Positions 5,722 to 6,029 of a stretch of 6,029 bases of DNA are shown here, in pieces; position 1 is the first letter of the stretch, and each line of letters opens with the position of its first letter. Below the pieces are notes generated by a model, which worked only from the letters and a program-made list of their open reading frames with translations, did not search any database and was not told the origin of the DNA. The position numbers were made by a program, and so were the translations under genes. The DNA comes from Eggerthellaceae bacterium (GTDB taxonomy: Bacteria; Actinomycetota; Coriobacteriia; Coriobacteriales; Eggerthellaceae), in assembly GCA_017559045.1 (NCBI GenBank), contig JAFYTB010000023.1:1-6029 (forward strand). The letters run 5' to 3'.

Positions 5722-6029
5722 GAGCGTGTAAATTAAATACGGGTCTGGCGCTTGACTGCCTATGAGAAGAATGCGTCCGTCCCCTTCGATGCCTCGTAGG
5801 ATGTTTGTCCGACAACGAAGACGTAACGAGGAGCCCGATATGCAAGACGTCACGGTTCTGGCAGAGCAGCTATCCGAGAGCTACCTGGCCTTCCTGCGCG
5901 AGAAGGAGGACTTCTTCGAGTTCGAGTGCGACTCGTGCCGGCTCGGCTTCGAGGTGATCGCCATGGCGATGTCGCGCGCCCTCGAGAGGTTCGACGACGA
6001 GCTGCACGACGCGAAGCCGCCCGGCTGGA
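5722..6029 (+). mobile_element. Putative insertion sequence, left part (ISLre2-like)
   Basis: The element is inferred from the transposase-like gene at 5840. The stretch GAGCGTGTAAATTAAATAC at 5722-5740 has the look of a terminal inverted repeat of this kind of element and coincides with the end of the upstream gene remnant. The right end lies outside the window, so neither the matching repeat nor a target duplication can be checked and the boundary is approximate. Confidence 0.4.
5840..6029 (+). CDS. Probable ISLre2/UPF0236-family transposase, N-terminal part (runs off right edge)
   Basis: Sixty-three complete codons are open from ATG 5840 to the edge without a stop. A GAGGAG ribosome binding site ends 7 bases upstream. 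The sequence starts MQDVTVLAEQLSESYLAFL, continues with an acidic aromatic segment (EDFFEFECDSCRLGFEV), then AMSRALERFDDEL and KPPGW. The pattern of a helix with LExxDxEL followed a few residues later by a PxGW-like turn is what I associate with the N-terminus of ISLre2 (UPF0236) transposases. The catalytic domain lies beyond the window, so the assignment rests on the N-terminus alone. If correct, the product would cut and move the surrounding insertion sequence. Codon use is strongly GC-rich at third positions, more so than in the neighbouring gap. It is the only gene here on the plus strand. Confidence 0.55.
   Translation, partial: MQDVTVLAEQLSESYLAFLREKEDFFEFECDSCRLGFEVIAMAMSRALERFDDELHDAKPPGW

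Larger units (their letters stand above)
5384..5839. other. Gap between the ATPase and the transposase-like gene
   Basis: These 456 bases contain no complete gene. They hold the ATPase promoter (5414-5443), an AT-rich stretch (5444-5515) with TGTAATCC twice (5416 and 5455) and the palindrome CCTATT-T-AATAGG (5500-5512), the probable gene remnant (5501-5720), and the presumed left end and leader of an insertion sequence (about 5722-5839). I found no convincing promoter for the plus-strand gene. Confidence 0.6.

Noticed and set aside
1..6029. CRISPR array, tRNA or rRNA gene
   Set aside because: No regularly spaced direct repeats and no cloverleaf or rRNA-like sequence seen on either strand.

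Overview
The window looks like accessory DNA from a moderately high-GC anaerobic bacterium. My best guess is a Coriobacteriia-type actinomycete, based on GC-rich coding DNA, GGAGG-type ribosome binding sites, and the transposase and ATPase types present. That assignment is an inference, not something the sequence proves.

Left and centre (about 1-3690): every gene reads on the minus strand, in the order primase-like protein, then an ArdC-type ssDNA-binding protein with a zinc-metallopeptidase motif, then a sigma-70 family factor. The three genes are separated by only 11-12 bases, each with its own ribosome binding site, so they form one tight operon. Past the sigma gene, a 44-bp near-perfect palindrome (368-411) sits in a 195-bp gap, followed by the start of an unidentified gene that runs off the left edge. 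Primase, ArdC-like protein and an element-borne sigma factor suggest the establishment, replication and regulation module of an integrative, conjugative or mobilizable element. No relaxase, integrase or coupling protein is visible here.

Middle gap (3691-4177): this non-coding stretch holds the upstream region of the operon, a strong minus-strand intrinsic terminator (3922-3965) and, directly before it, an 83-nt imperfect inverted repeat (3983-4065). Hairpin and terminator together could be the 3' end of the ATPase transcript or a small structured RNA.

Right part (4178-6029): a complete AAA-type ATPase with a DUF4143 C-terminal region reads on the minus strand from a good sigma-A-like promoter whose spacer contains a perfect 11-bp palindrome. 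Upstream is a 456-bp gap with what looks like the C-terminal remnant of a minus-strand gene, possibly broken by a 4-bp tandem duplication. It is followed by a likely insertion-sequence end and the first 63 codons of a plus-strand protein resembling the N-terminus of ISLre2/UPF0236 transposases. The ATPase region is probably separate cargo or flanking chromosome, divided from the operon by the terminator.
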